Assembly: GCA_001414485.1 (NCBI GenBank)
Contig: LLEY01000027.1
Coordinates: 310,001 to 374,000, forward strand
Source of the DNA: Calycina herbarum
Lineage: Eukaryota > Ascomycota > Leotiomycetes > Helotiales > Pezizellaceae
Direction: 5' to 3'
DNA length: 64,000 nt
Shown piece after piece: positions 47,521 through 61,173 of this stretch (the first letter of the stretch is position 1; each line of letters opens with the position of its first letter). The translations under genes were made by a program, and so were the position numbers. The notes beneath the pieces were generated by a model, which saw only the letters and a program-made list of their open reading frames with translations, was not told the origin of the DNA and searched no databases.

Positions 47521-47605
47521 CTATCCCCCCTTAACTGTCTGTCATGTGCAAGAGTAGTTTGGCTGTGAAATTGTCTGTGCGTCTACAGACAGTTAAGGGG
47601 GATAG
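47521..47605. mobile_element. 85-bp miniature inverted-repeat element with TA target duplication
   Basis: Arms of about 21 bp, CTATCCCCCCTTAACTGTC and its reverse complement with one C fewer, are flanked by TA at 47519-47520 and 47606-47607. The 40-odd bases between the arms are noncoding. The TA duplication suggests mobilisation by a Tc1/mariner-pogo transposase. Its ends differ from those of the transposon at 825-2684, so a different parent is implied. Confidence 0.72.
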
Positions 47606-47607
47606 TA

Positions 47608-50600
47608 AAAAGAAAGGTTTTCCTTGGAGCAGATGGTTGTACAGACGGGGATGTATATGAGATGGCTTGATGGCTTGCGCCATGAAACAACTCGGTGCTT
47701 CTGTGAGGGTTGCACCGGTATTACCAAAACGGCTGCCAATTCCGAGTCGGGTGGTGATGCAGAGTCGTGTACGGGAAAAGCAGAGGGATTTTAGCATTTG
47801 AGGGGCATCGACTACGAGTACAGTAAATTGGGAATTTGAAAATATGCATCTTGTCTGCTGTAAGATGCTTAATTTGATCTCACTGCAGATGAGTGCCATC
47901 CGGTAGATGTAGGAATGTCCCACATAGTACGATTACCGATGATTGATAGGAAGCTAGTTTAAACCTTCCACTCGGATATAAATTATAGAGACATCGTGTA
48001 ACTTTGTAACTATAGATGCCCAAGTATTACTTGAGTCCAGACAGCTGTACGAACCCCGACAAGCGGGAATGTTTAAGGTTAAATAGAATACAGACAAGAG
48101 TTTCCCGGAAGACTTCGGACAAAGGGGGATTTTCAAGAATTTTGATTTCCGATATCAAGATGGGATCGATTAGGAAGATAAATCCGATCGGACTTATCTT
48201 CCGGATCTTCCATTGCGGCGGCATCTTGAAGATCATAGAAAAAGGTTTCATAAGTATTTCCTCAAGGGCCATTGTTCCCAAACTTTATGACCGAGGAACT
48301 TGAAGACTCACTCGAGTACTTGAAATCTAGACATACCTTTGTATTGGAAGTTGTAGCTTATCAAAGCTCTCAAAACCCGGGAAATCTGCATGCAGGTGAG
48401 GCAGGATCCGGCATTTTCCAGTCTCGGCTCGAGGGCCTTAATCAAAAGATATGCAAGGCTAACAGAACCCGCACACAGATCACCATCCGCATGCAGCTCA
48501 AGTAACTGTCACGTACAGCAAGCAAATTACTGTACAGAACTCCCCAGAACTGTGGTTGGAAACCCGCCGCCGACGGATGAAGAAGTTCTGTGCCCCGAAG
48601 GACGAGCGAGCAAAATACGAAATCCAAGGTTCAAAGGACGACGCCAAACTTTCTAATGGGCACCTGGATCGAAGCTAGCCGAGCCGAAATACGCTTCGTA
48701 AATAAGGAATCGTCAGGATTAGGCCACAAGGCTAATTCGTACCGCGCGGGGCAGATTGTGGTGTGGCATGGAAATGCTCCTCTTTCTTGTGGCAATTGGC
48801 AATTGGCAATCCGTTGCAATTTTCATGTGACGACAGCTTGGGATAAGAAGTGTGCAATCTGAAATGGAGAAAGATGGTTCGTGGACTTGCGAAGTTGCAA
48901 TTGATTTTGAAAAGGGCTTGTGCTGTAACCCTTTGGGGAAATTTAATAATAAGCCGGACGGCCGAGTTTTGGTTGGCTGCTTTCTCCTTCTTGGAGAACG
49001 ACTTTAACTTAGGCGATGGTGATCTTCGGGAATTTCCTCTCCCAATGTTCCCTCATTTGGAGAGGGACAGAAAGGAACCTTGGAAGGACCTGAATGGTGG
49101 AAGGGGTTGGAGCAAGGGACTGCGGGGATTTTTCGCGGGCGAGCCGCAGTGCCGCACAGTTTCAAAGACGTTAGAAGCGTTGCTGAGGCCTGGAAATCCA
49201 GTTTTTCCATCCAGCATGTTGGGAACTCAACCGTAGTTTACCAACTAGGCAATTTATTTAACCTTTCCTCTTCATTTCGCCTATTTGATTGATCTCAGCG
49301 ACCAAAGTTTTGCCCAGTTCACGAGTGGGTTGCATCTCGATAACTTGTTTGACTGATCGCATGCATCGCATCGACTTCTGCATAACGATTGTGCTCAGGT
49401 AGGATACGACGCTGTGCGGAGGACGGGTTGAGAACAGAAGTTGAAAGTTGAGTCGGCGTGGACGGAGCATCATGGTAGGTTACTCGGGTTACTCCTTTAT
49501 GCATAAGAAAAAGCCAGTGTAAGCTGGACCTTCCGTTGTGCTTCTGTGAAGGTCAAACGTGTGGCTCTTGTGGTGGCCGTGTTGATGGCGGTGACCGGTT
49601 GGTTGTGTTCCCCTCTCATATCCAGCATTCATTTCTATCCAATTGCAAGAGACTCGGTTGGCGGGTGGCTTCCGAACCTGACATTCCTTTGGAATTTGCG
49701 AGGGATCGAGGGATCACACATCACTCAAAAATGGGCCCCTGGAGTTGAGGGGAAGATTGGAAAAAAGGGGACGACTCGATTTCTGGAAAGGACTCGCGGC
49801 GGGACGATATGACAAGGACGAGGACGAGGGTGATTGTTGCACGTCTGGGGTGTCGCCAAGTTCAAGGAGCATTCGTAATCAGATTCATAATGTTGTCCAT
49901 GGCTTCGGAATTCCAGCAATGGCTTCCTTGACGTAGGTACGAGTAGGTCACGATGGTTTGGTTGTGGGAGGAGTTGGTTTCGAAGTTTGCTGATGGATGA
50001 GGAATGGCTGGCTCGAGGGGACAGGGTCAAATACAGGTGTGGCGTTCCCAGGTTTGATGAGGCTAGAGGAGGCTAGCCAAACGTTCTTTTGCGTTGTAGG
50101 GAGCGTATTGCTTGTCGTCCAACGTTGGCGGGAGAAGAACACCCGGAATCCTGAACCTAGCGGCCTAAAATCAAAGGTCTAAAAGCTAGTTACACGTATC
50201 GCTTCCCAACGCAGTCTCAAAACAATCGCCTACAAGATACACCGTACTCCGTACCAACACAAGCTACAACCCCAAACATCCATTTACGCTACTTATGCAT
50301 CCAGAATGCACAATGCAAGGCTGTATCACCACTAGGCCACTCTGGGTCTAATTGACCAAATTCCCCTCCCCAACCAGCTCTCATTGGGCTTCAACTCTCG
50401 AGTCAAGGCCATCAACTGGCCCTCCCCCTCCCCTACCAAATGTCCGGCAGCCACCAGCGGGTCAAATCTCCCAGCTGGGTCTCTCCTGCTTGAAGTCGTC
50501 CAGGTTTACGTGGAGCGGACCCCCGTCTATCAGTCTCCCTGGCTCACTCACTTCACGAAAGGGTTTTCCTTCATGATCCATGCCCCGAACTCATCCCATC

Positions 50601-52048
50601 AATCCTCGACCTCTCAGAGGTCAACCACCATTACCCATTGAAAACCCACACACTTGGCGCCACCCACTGCTTCTTCCCTCGCCGCTCATGGGAGTTTGTG
50701 GCCCTTGAGCCCTTTCAAGGTTCATCATTCCACAACCGTAAGTAGTGACATGGGCATGTGCCGTCGTCGAAAAAAAAGCAAATGCACCTCTTCATCCGAG
50801 GGCATCGTCCACGTTGAGAAAAAGCCAGTCCGTGCTGTTGCTGTAATCCCGTCCCGATCTTCATGCTTCATTTTGTTTCTTCTGTTGTTGCTGTTGCTTG
50901 CTCTGCTTGCCCTGCTTTCTATTGCTGAAATACGATCGATCAAGCGCGTCCCTCGTCGTCTGCACCTCTTGTGCTGTTTTTATGCTGTTCAATTTCATTC
51001 GTAAAAAAGGTTAATCCGTCGGCACTCGTACCGAGGATTCGTGGATCTTCCCCAGAAGAAGAGAAAAGAGTGGCAAACCTCAGCTGGACCCTCCGAATTG
51101 CATCGTACCGTGGAGTTTCTCGCTGGTAGGCTTACGAAAACCCCAAAGGTTGTTTCAATGGACCAGTTTGTTTCAAACCGAGTCATTGAAGCAAGTTTCT
51201 TGAGAGCCAATGGCTAATTATATCGTCTGCCACAGGAAACAACAACAGAATATTCGAAATACCGGCACTCGAAGGAAGGTCTTTATTGACGCTTCATCCA
51301 CTTGCCGCCACGACCTCTTTTGACACCCAGCCTTGGCTATCTTCTGGGACATATCCGAGCTCTATTGTCTTCAACGAATTGGTACAATTGGGATATAGTA
51401 AAAGAATATGGGACGATAATCGTAATTGATAGCCACCAACAGATCGACCCCTTCGATCTACGGAGAAAGGATGCGCGAATAGTGGTCACATAAACCAAAA
51501 GTACTTGAAACATACCCTGCATTTATCTCTTATGGCATTGCATACATTGGTGTTTTAAAAGGCAGGTTCCAATTATTGTCATTACTTCTTGGTAGAAGCC
51601 CAATTTGCAACAGGAACTGACCGCATCTTCACCAGTCCTACTAGATACTAGTATTACAACTTCTCTTGTACATTCAAAGAACATATTTGTTTTGGCTAGA
51701 CGTTCGAGGTAAAATCTCACTGTTTGGCTCACATTCACTCTCCGCTTCATGCTGCCTGGGTATCCTTGGTGTTCGTGAACCTTAGAGACTGACTTATGCC
51801 CAAGCGTTCTAGGTTATTTCTATTCTATTCAGCGACCCCAGTCAGAAGCAACCAGACTGATTGTAAAACGGGTCCGAGTACCAATAACCCAGGGTACCGA
51901 CGCGACTCCAAACCGTTCAAGAACGAGACCGCGAGTTCTCATTTTACACCTCTGTTGTTGATACCACAAGAGCAATTCAGGTCGGTACTTTGGATGGATT
52001 CTGTCAATTGAAGTTTCCTGGTCGCGGTAAAACGTCTCGTCTCGCATC
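47608..52048. other. Intergenic, 4.4 kb, no supported gene
   Basis: Frames reach about 130 codons on both strands but overlap each other and show no domains. The stretch contains the 40-bp palindrome at 48168-48207. The right part from about 50350 is rich in C and T on the plus strand and may be leader or promoter of the ApsA-type gene. Confidence 0.45.
48168..48207. repeat. 40-bp imperfect palindrome
   Basis: The centre is TCCGATCGGA, with flanking arms GGAAGATAA and TTATCTTCC and three mismatches overall. It could extrude a cruciform or be a regulator site. No gene start is nearby. Confidence 0.6.
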
Positions 52049-55000
52049 ATGACAGCTTGGGAGACAGAAGACGAGTATGCGGCGGCGGCGGCAGCTTCTC
52101 TTCCCACACCCACCGACACTCCATATAGAACCCCCTCTCGCACCTCCAGAAGATCTTCACGTCAAAAGTCAATTTCTCCTGGGCCTTCCTCATCTCCTCC
52201 CACAGCAGCACGACGAGAGACCAAAGATATAGCACACGATGAGAGGTAACGGCGCGCAATCTCTGGCCCTTCATTCCTCATGCTGACCCAATTGATAGTA
52301 TCTCGATACTCGATCCTCGACGCTTTACCCCAACTCTCCATGCAAACCTAGTTTCTGAGATTTTAGCCCTTCGACGAGATCAGGAAGAGAAATTGAAGAC
52401 CATCGAAAGTTTGGAGACCATCTTGCACACCACCCAAGGGGAGAATGAACAATTTGAAGAGGCGGCCGTAACTACCTCGAAGGAAAACCGCTCACTCAAA
52501 CGACAATTGGCTTTACTTGAAGGAGGAACATCATCTGCCCTGTCAGAGCTTGCTAGAGAAAGGGACGAAGCTGTCGATTCGAACGTTGAAATCAAGAAGC
52601 GACTCGAATTAGCGCAAAAGAAAATTCGGAGTCAAGAAGACGACTCGGATCGAGTACACGACTTATGGGCCAAAGATAAAGACAATTGGGAGGAGGAGAA
52701 GAGAAAGCTTGAGCGCAAAGCACATGTGGCAGAAGGGCGGCTGAAGGCCGTTTTGGAAGAAGTAGCTGCGTATCAGGCTGCGCACCAACAGCAACAACCC
52801 GAGAGCGAAGTAGAAGATGCTGTCCGGGAATCCATCCACGGACATGGAAGCGACGCTGCAAGTGTTCGTACCATGAGCATGACCAACAGCATTCGATATT
52901 CTATGCTCAATGGACCCAACGGTTATGGCGGCTCCAAACTCAATGGGAACGGATTGAGTTTGGCAGATGAGTTGGATCTAGATGATGACGACGACGATAC
53001 AACAGATTATGATGGACGGGAGAGCGTTATGTCAGTGCGACATAACCGAACGCAGAGCCGTGAGAGCACGTTCTCCAAGGCACATCGACGAAACCAGAGC
53101 CACGAAAGCCTGATGAGACCGGGAAGTGTTGCGCGGGGAAGATTATTAGCAAACCAAATAGTTTTAGACCGACTGGAGGATGGCATTCTGGAGGACGACG
53201 AGACGGTACCAGCACCAGCGCCAAAGCCTGAGTATACGGACACGGGCGTCCAGTTCTCACCTCCTCCGTCACCTGAATTGCCAGCTGCAGAAGCTCTACC
53301 CATCGTGGAAGACCTATCTGCCTTGGAGACAAATGGGGCACCATCGTCAAGGCCATCTTCTGTTCAAAAGATGGCAAGACAATTGGAGAATGAGACGCAG
53401 CCACGAGAATGGGAGGTTGAGGCCAACCAACGCAGAAAGCGCGTACATGCAAATCCCCCATTGACAATAGATACTCCTTCGGTCGGGTCAATGGTTTCTG
53501 CAGCTTCACAAACAGTCGAGGATCCTCTCAGTCCCCCCAGAACACCCGTGTCACCAACGAGAGCTCCCCCGCCGCCGCCGATGCAGGCCCAGGTAGTACA
53601 AGTCCCGCAATCACGGGAAATGGCGTCGACGTCAACACAGACAGAGATAGAGCCAGAGCCTTTAGACCATCTTCCTCCTCCCTCCCCTAGACGAGCACCT
53701 CCTCCCCCACCAATTTCGGTACCATCAATCCAATTACATCCCCCGACGTCCACACCCGCAACCCCGCGTGAACCTGTCCTTCCCCAGCATTTCAAAGATG
53801 CAGCCTGCCAGGTCGCAATGCAGGTACCCATTCCATCGAGGTCAGTTTCAGTGCAAACGGAGGAGATCAGGGTCGACCAGCGAATCAACCTCTTGCCTCC
53901 ACACCTCCAACCTTCGTCCATATCATCCACGCCTCCTTCCCCAGAACCGACAGAAGAAAACAAGCGATTCTCTCCAATTCCAGGAAATCTCCCCCCACGA
54001 AATCCACGCCGGATGATGAGCCCTCGGGCGAGTCTGGAGCAAGAAATACCATCGTCGCCACCCTCATTTCCAGGAAGCGAGACCCGAGACGCCTATCCTG
54101 GCAACAACGACGATGGCCCGCTAGCCAAGGACAAGGGCTCGATTCGCCGTCCTCATCGCATTAGCAGCTTGTTTGCAGGTTTTGAGAACGTCAGTTCTGA
54201 TGATGCAGATGACTTTGCCGATGGTGATATGAGTGATAGCGACTACAGAACCCCTCTCTCGGCTCCAAGACCACAAGGCACAACAAGCAGAGGAAGCAAA
54301 CGTCTCACATTATCGCCAACATCCGTACCCGAGGACTCGGAGCTGGCAGAGATGCCTCTACCTACGAACCCGGGGGTTGGAAAGAGCGCCATGAAGAAAA
54401 CCAGTCTGTTCGAGAACCATGGAGAATATGGATCGGTAGAAATCATGGCAGTACCACAAAGAACTTCATTAATGCCTGTTCGCCAGCTTGATAAACCCTT
54501 GACTTTGGTAACGACCACAAAGCCCAATGCCATGCGACGCGCTGCTCTCATCTCTAGCGGTGTGGCAGCTCACCAGGGTCGCTCGAGGAGCCCAAGTCTC
54601 CCAGATGCGGTCAGAGAGCCTCCATTTCCTATACCTACGAGGGCTAGTTCCAGAAGACCTCCATTCAGTACTACTGCCAGTGCCCCTAGCGATGGTAGCA
54701 GAAGTCCAACCTGGGGACGTGGACCCGGAGGGAGACATTACCGATCCAACAGCATTCGAAAGGTTCGGTCCGCTGCAGCACTCCCACGAGGGGGTCGGGC
54801 TTATCGACGCCATGGTAGTCGTTCACCTCCACCCATGTCACCGTCTACCGAAGCTCCAGAGAGCCCTCGGCTTCCACCGATGCCAAACAATGATCTTACA
54901 TCGCCACGATTTATGAGAGACACTGGTAGCAGTCGGTACAGATCACAGCACAGACAGCAACCTTCGGTAACTACTGCGAACACTACCAATACTGGGACCG

Positions 55001-56346
55001 GCTCCGTTGGGAGCTCAAATCAAGCTACCAGTGTTGTGGATGCCATTGCACAGACAATGGTAGGAGAATGGATGTTCAAATATGTCAGACGGCGCAAGTC
55101 TTTCGGCGTTGCTGAGACTGGTGGGATGGATGGTGACGGTGTCAATGGTGTCCGACACAAGAGATGGGTTTGGCTTGCCCCATACGAGAGAGCGGTGATG
55201 TGGAGCAGCAAACAGCCAACCTCCGGATCAGCGTTAATGGGCAAGACTGGTCGAAAGCGTAAGTTGTCTCGACTTCAATTGAGTTTTGACAAAGCTAATT
55301 TCTGTACAGTGACCATCCAATCGGTTCTAGATGTCAAGGATGACAACCCACCTCCCAAGGGAACTCCTGCCGTCTTCAACCGGTCAATCCTAATCTTGAC
55401 ACCAGCTCGTGCTCTCAAATTTACAGCAACTTCAGCTGAACGGCATTATGTCTGGTTGACAGCGCTCTCGTTTCTCGCTCACTCATCACAAGCAGTACCA
55501 GAGATAGTATCACCTGCAAACCCAGCACTACAACCTGTAATTCCTGACTTTGAACCACCCCGTACAGGAAGCCGACTTCGAAGGAACCCTATTCGAGACT
55601 CAATTCGGGTTGCCAAAGGAAAAACATCTAGTGCACGATCTGGACCCACCAGTGTGCATTCTTCACAGGGTACTGAGCAAAGTATCCGCGAGGAAGCTTC
55701 TTTCTACTCTTCTCGTAGCAATGGCGGCCTACCACCAGCAGATCCACCCATCGTCCCACGATTCACAGAACGTGGAGAACGTAGCCACCACGGTCCTCCT
55801 CTTACTCATAGCCGAAAGCGTAGTAACACTGGATCTCGAGTTGCACCTCCACTTTCCTTCCGTGGATTTTCGGGTCCCGCTAGTTCTGGAGGGCATGCTC
55901 CAACTTCCAGCACGGCCGGGATGAGTGTAGGTACCACGGGCTCGTCGGATATCTACAATTCGCAGCCTCCAAGTTCCATCTCGGGATACACTGGCGTCAG
56001 TGGGCGTTCTTCTGTTCGCTCCTCTGAAGCTTCAAATAGACCTGGGGTGGTGGTCAACAACTTCTTCGACGCAGTGGGTACGATGCGAATGGAGGCATTC
56101 ATCAGTCCTATGGCTCTCACACGCTTCGATGACGACCCCAACGAGCAAGACGAGATGGACATGGTCATGCAGCGAAAACGCAGTCGGGAGAGGCGCAGAC
56201 GCTCTCGCAATAGGGATAGTTACTACTCTGGCAAAGGCCGGGCTAGCGATGATCTCTATAGTGGCAGCAAAACAGCAGGAGAAGAAGATTACGGTCATTT
56301 TGACAACAACAACAATTTTGGTCAAGACCCATTCCGGGGCTTTTGA
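52049..56346 (+). CDS. apsA: ApsA/Num1/Mcp5-family cortical nuclear-migration protein
   Basis: Cortical anchor that binds the plasma membrane through a C-terminal PH domain and captures dynein to position nuclei. Three exons, 52049-52245, 52299-55258 and 55310-56346, 1397 aa. Exon 1 gives an Ala-rich, Ser/Thr/Pro-rich start. Exon 2 begins with the family signature ISILDPRRFTPTLHANL, then a coiled coil (about residues 85-250), an acidic run DLDDDDDD and a long disordered Pro/Ser region. The PH domain spans about 975-1113 (GEWMFKYVRRRKS, FNRSILILTPARALKFTA, RHYVWLTALSFL). The second intron, 51 bp, has canonical GTAAGT and TACAG sites. It interrupts the PH domain, and splicing restores GRKLTIQSVLDVKDDN. 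Because it is a multiple of three, the unspliced frame also stays open. A basic Ser/Arg tail follows. Confidence 0.93.
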
Positions 56347-58142
56347 TGGAAACATTTGAACTTTTGTACGAGAGTAATGGGGTATGGGGATAATTGGCGT
56401 TATACGAAAATGGGGCTCGCGCCTGATATTTCTTTTGCTTTTTCTTTTGTTGAATCGATGAAAATGATTATTCGGACGGGGTGTGTGGATGGATGCCTTT
56501 GGATGATGGGGGGTGTTGTGTTGGAATATGAACCTCATTGGCGTACACTCGTTTGATTTGTTGGGAGGGATTTTGTATTTGTGTTTTTTTGTTTGGTACT
56601 CTCGCTTTTTTTTTGATTTCGATGATCAAAAGCCGTCTTCCTAGGCTACATTCTTGTCATTTGGCTGTTTTGGGCCGTTTTGATTGGAGGGGAGAGCTTA
56701 CCAGGTGTAATTATTTTCTTTTGGTGGATGGATCGAATTTGCGATGCGAGGATACCCCAGACTTCGTTGATGCGGTTTTAGCTGTATTTATTTTTGGGGG
56801 GTTTGAAGATGGGAGTAGAAAAGATATGTGTATGTAGGAGAGAGAAATCAAGAAATGTGTTTATATACAAAGTTGGGTTGGTTCAAGTGACATGTGAGGT
56901 TTGCTTAGGTGTTTTACTCGAACGAGACTTAGTTTCTTGTCCAACGTAACCGTTTTGCGAGAGGCTTGCTCGGCCATGATAAGAATCTCTCGACGTTGTT
57001 GGCTAATGGCGACCATCTTCTGACTAAACCAGGTGCAGAATGCCGACAAATGCCAATAAGGTTCTTGACAAGGTAGGAGTTAAGTAACACGACTATACCA
57101 AAGGGCTTAAACCAGGGCTCTTTTTACCCGTTATCATCCTAGATCCAAATGGCTTTATACTTTCCTGATTTCTTCGTGATGTACTTAGAAACATGGCAGA
57201 AACGAAGTATGACCATGCATTATGGGCAATCATGGTAACTAACCATAGCCAGAAACCACCGGATCATTCTTTGAAGCGCGGCTACGCGGGTACCAGTTCG
57301 TTCTTTCTTTGCTCTCGCACCAGCATCGTCAGCGGAGAGAAGAGAGAGGATGGTCACTGTCCTACTACTGCTGGACTTCTGTGATATTGGCCTAGAACCT
57401 TAGGCCATAACACTCACGTGAGCACCGGAATTGGCATCCAAAACCTCACGTTGCACATCGTGAACAAGACACTTGTACTATTCCTTTATCCACCCTGTAT
57501 TATTGGTAGAATCTTTGTCCGTAGCTAGTCCTCGGACGAGTACTTAACCTGGGCTTATCCCACCTTAGAAATGCAAGCGATTTACACCCTACTTTTTATC
57601 ACACTTCTGTTGCGGGAAGGACACTTGACCACGCTAGTGGAGGACCTAGACCTATAGATAGTTACGAGTGCTCCGCACTCTCCCCCTTCTCTCTTTAGAC
57701 GTTTATTACCACACTACATAAGAGATTACTTTCACGTATACCTAAGCCCAGCCATAAGCCAGTGACCTCTATGCTACAACTTCATAGCAGGAATCTACAA
57801 TGAACTACCCCGGGTCTGAGTGGGCGCCTTTTGGAGCCCTAAACCGCTGTCTTCGCTCCTCTGTTCAAGATTGGAGAGGGAGGTGTCTACAAGAAATACG
57901 GCAATGCGGTTGATTTCAAGGTAGCCAAGAAGCAAATGTTCTTTAATAGACCCCACCTGAGCAATTCCGTTTGATTCATTCTTCCAATTGAAATTCGCCC
58001 TCTCCCTGGCCTACATGACAATCCCCCAACCCTAACAGAATAAAATAATTATGACCTCTTATGGATATCCCAAACAAAACTCCACCCGTGTAATACTCTG
58101 TCAAATTCGTCGTCGATTCTCCGAAAAGTAGCATGCCTTCAA
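56347..58142. other. Intergenic, 1.8 kb; possible old repeat near 57400-57900
   Basis: The first 500 bp are T/G-rich and fit a 3' flank. The segment about 57400-57850 has a different texture with stops in all frames. It could be a solo terminal repeat or retroelement scrap, but no paired ends, primer-binding site or coding remnant could be shown. No gene is called. Confidence 0.35.
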
Positions 58143-58975
58143 CTAAAAAAAAACATCGTCAGCAGAATGTCCATCTTCTTCATAACTGGATATTCCATAC
58201 TTCAACTCATCAAGTTGATCTACCATCTCCCCTGTAGCCTTGTAAGATAGCCGACGCAACTTAGCTGATACTTCCTCCAACCAAGACGCACCATCTCCGA
58301 ATTCAATCTCCGATTCTTGGGCCAAGCCGCGGCAACGTTGTTCAAGAAGGCTGAGGTCGCGCATGAAGAGCTCTTTCCTTTTCTCTAGAATCTCAGCCCT
58401 CATGTTACTCGAATCGTTACGCTGTGCTCGTTGTAGGTCCGCTCGAGTGGTGGAAGGTCTGACAATAACACTGCCATTATCTGACGAGTCGTCTATTCTC
58501 CTATTAAATTCATCACAGCCCTTTTTCAAAGACCTACATACCTTCATCGTCCCCATCATCTTCCTTATGGCGGGCTGAATATCTTGGAGTAGTCGATGGT
58601 CGAACAATAACGCTGTCGTCGTACAATGTATCGTCTAGATGCCCTTTAGCCCTGTTCCAAGTCAAACTCGGATCTTGACCTACCTCCCACCGTTTCGATT
58701 TGGCTGACTTCGATAGATTTCACCAACGGTGACGCGTTCCTTGGACGATAACTTGGGACAAAATTCAGACTTGCGCGACGTCTTTCATCCGCTCTGCTCT
58801 TCGCATAACTGACTCGACGCGCAAGATCAACTTCCATGCACTTCCGAAGACGGTTGACGGCGCCTTGCAATCTCTCGACTGTCGGACTGTCTGGTATTGG
58901 CGGAGGCTTTCTGGAACCACTGGCAAATGTTAGCCTTATTTTGAGATGATTGATGGAGGAATTAGCATACGCCAT
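58143..58975 (-). CDS. Unrecognised 248-aa protein with a duplicated SVIVRPSTT motif
   Basis: Three exons, 58975-58684, 58634-58538 and 58500-58143, with small GT-AG introns of 49 and 37 bp; other donor/acceptor choices bring stops. The product starts MAYANSSINHLKIRLTF and is rich in Arg, Ser, Glu and Asp. Exon 2 encodes DDSVIVRPSTTPRYSARH and the start of exon 3 encodes DNGSVIVRPSTTRADLQ, so nine residues are repeated exactly in tandem. The C-terminal 110 residues look helical, with regularly spaced Leu (ILEKRKELFMRDLSLLEQR), and may form a coiled coil. No signal peptide or membrane segment is present. I do not recognise the family and propose no function. The 37-bp intron is unusually short and is the weakest part of the model. 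Confidence 0.6.
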
Positions 58976-61173
58976 GTTTGATGGCGAGTTGACGGAGAGG
59001 GTTGTTGCTGGGCAATAGCTAAATCCTTCTGATGAGGTTGTTAGTGTTGTATGTATGCGAGGATGCTATGATACCAAAGGCGATTGTCGCCTCGTAAGTT
59101 CAATTCGCAGTGATATGCAAGCTTAGGCGGGCGGCTTGTTGATGGCCAATGCGGGCAAATTATTTCTTAGCCAAGGAACTCGACGTTTTCCATTTCTAGA
59201 TTCACCTCAAATATCTTCACAATTACGCGAGGTTTTCCCCTGAGTCACTCTCGAAGCACTTCACTTCTAAAAGCCCTACGCATACGCAACCCAATCGCCT
59301 ACAAGCTTCTCTAGCCAATTCATCCAGAGACACCGCCTACCCAAAAAAGGTTTCGTGCAATCCCAACAACGCCAAAGAAAAAAAAATACAAAAACCTTGG
59401 GAAAAAATAGCAAAAAGTTCCAGGCTGCTCGTTAGGTGGTCCAACACCCCGTCTGCACAGCCCTTAATCTTTCACCAGGGGGAACCGTTTGTCCTTACTA
59501 ATAAGATGGATGGTCCTACGTTCTGGGTCCTTACTTGAGTCCCGTACACTGGCTAACACTATCGTTGCGTGCTTAAGCGCGGCAGTTTAACGTCGGTACC
59601 GTTAGACTAGTGGGCCTGTTGTTGTTAGTATTATATATATATATAGACAAAGGAAAAGATGACTTGAGGATTCTTATTTGTGGCTATCGTTTAAATTGAG
59701 GCGCTGGTGGGTTGTGGGGGGCAGTTGCCGAAGTGGGCCCACTTTTAGACTCGCCATTGGGTCGAGGGTCGCGCGTTGCAGAGCGCAAAGGCCCATGTAG
59801 GTACCTATCGAGGATGATATTTCTATCGGCTTTGTCAAAGGGTAATTCGTGTGCAAGACGAACTCTCTAAACCAGCTTGAGGGCCAACTGACATGTTGTC
59901 AACAACCTTTATTTACTTCGAGTACAAATGTCATCAGCTCACCTTTTTAGCTGGTTCTGCGAACATGGGAACGCAACAAGTAGCAGCTTAGTAGGCATGT
60001 GAAGTCCTCCAAGAAGCATCGCGGACTCGAAAGTAAAGCTAGATTCATTCAAGAACTCGAGAATCAAAGGGGCTGCCGTCTATAAATATTCGAGAAACCG
60101 TCTAATTTGAGAAGATGAACGTGACTTACAGCAATGCAACTGCACCTCTACGTGATGAGTTGACGGGAACATATTATTATCGTAGGTGACAGAATAGTTG
60201 ACCGGCAGCTTCTCAATAACAGCAAAGTATCTTGAGGAACGTGCATAGCAAAAATGGTTATCACCATGATTCTCCATTTGCATTACTGGGGTGAATCATC
60301 GATAATTACTACTCTCAAACTACAACCTGAAACCATCCTAGCATGTCAGGGGAGCAGTTACTTGCCAACTTAAGGGCAGTTTCTGAGAAGATTGGTGGAA
60401 ATTTTCTGCTCGTGGTAAGCAAATGAGATTTCAAGGAATAGCCATTTTGATATATACCTATCTGGAAACTGGTACCGAACCAGACTTGTGATCTGTGTCG
60501 TTGGGCTCCAAGGCAGTTCACGGGAAATTTGGAAAGGAAAACGAAATAGGTGGGCGATACAAACTACATTTTTAAGGGACTTATAGAATACTAATGCAAA
60601 ACATCCTTCACTAAAAGTATTATATTAAATGCATAGCCTTTCAGAAAATAAGTGGAACAGAAACACCAAGAGCGATGGGAAGTAGCAGTTTCATATCTTA
60701 AGAAGCGCCTATTTAGCATGGAATGGCGGAATGGGCTATTTCGTATCGTGTGAAAGCTTGAAATGCTAGATGAGCTATGAAATCAAAACTGCCGAACTGC
60801 AGGCATTGTTTCCATCAAAGAGACCCGAAGGGGAAAGCCAAGTCATGTAATTATGTAAGCCTGGTGCTATGGACTTGCCAACATGAGTCACGGTGTAAGA
60901 ACGACAAAGAATCGGACGCCGATACTCATACGATAATCAGCGAAAGCGAACCAGCCTTCTCACAAGTCAATTACAGAAATGTAAAGGTTCACAGAGAATG
61001 GCGACAAGACAAGAGAAAATCAAAAAATCAAATCACTATCAAGGCCCCAAAAGAATGTCACTAGATAAAAGCCACAAACAAAGCACCCAAAACCCAAAAC
61101 TGCCCGCTCACTCGCTGTCCGCAAATCCAAAATATCCCACCAAGTACAACCAGAAAGCCAAAGAGAAGCCAGC
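58976..61173. other. Intergenic, 2.2 kb, no supported gene
   Basis: A TA dinucleotide run (about 59630-59645) and a purine-rich A stretch near 59380 are the only simple features. A tRNA-like A-box on the minus strand near 59605 was checked and lacks a B-box. Short frames are unrecognised. Confidence 0.45.

Noticed and set aside
59560..59625. Minus-strand sequence resembling a tRNA A-box (TAGTCTAACGG)
   Set aside because: No B-box follows at the right distance and no cloverleaf with a 7-bp acceptor stem could be formed.
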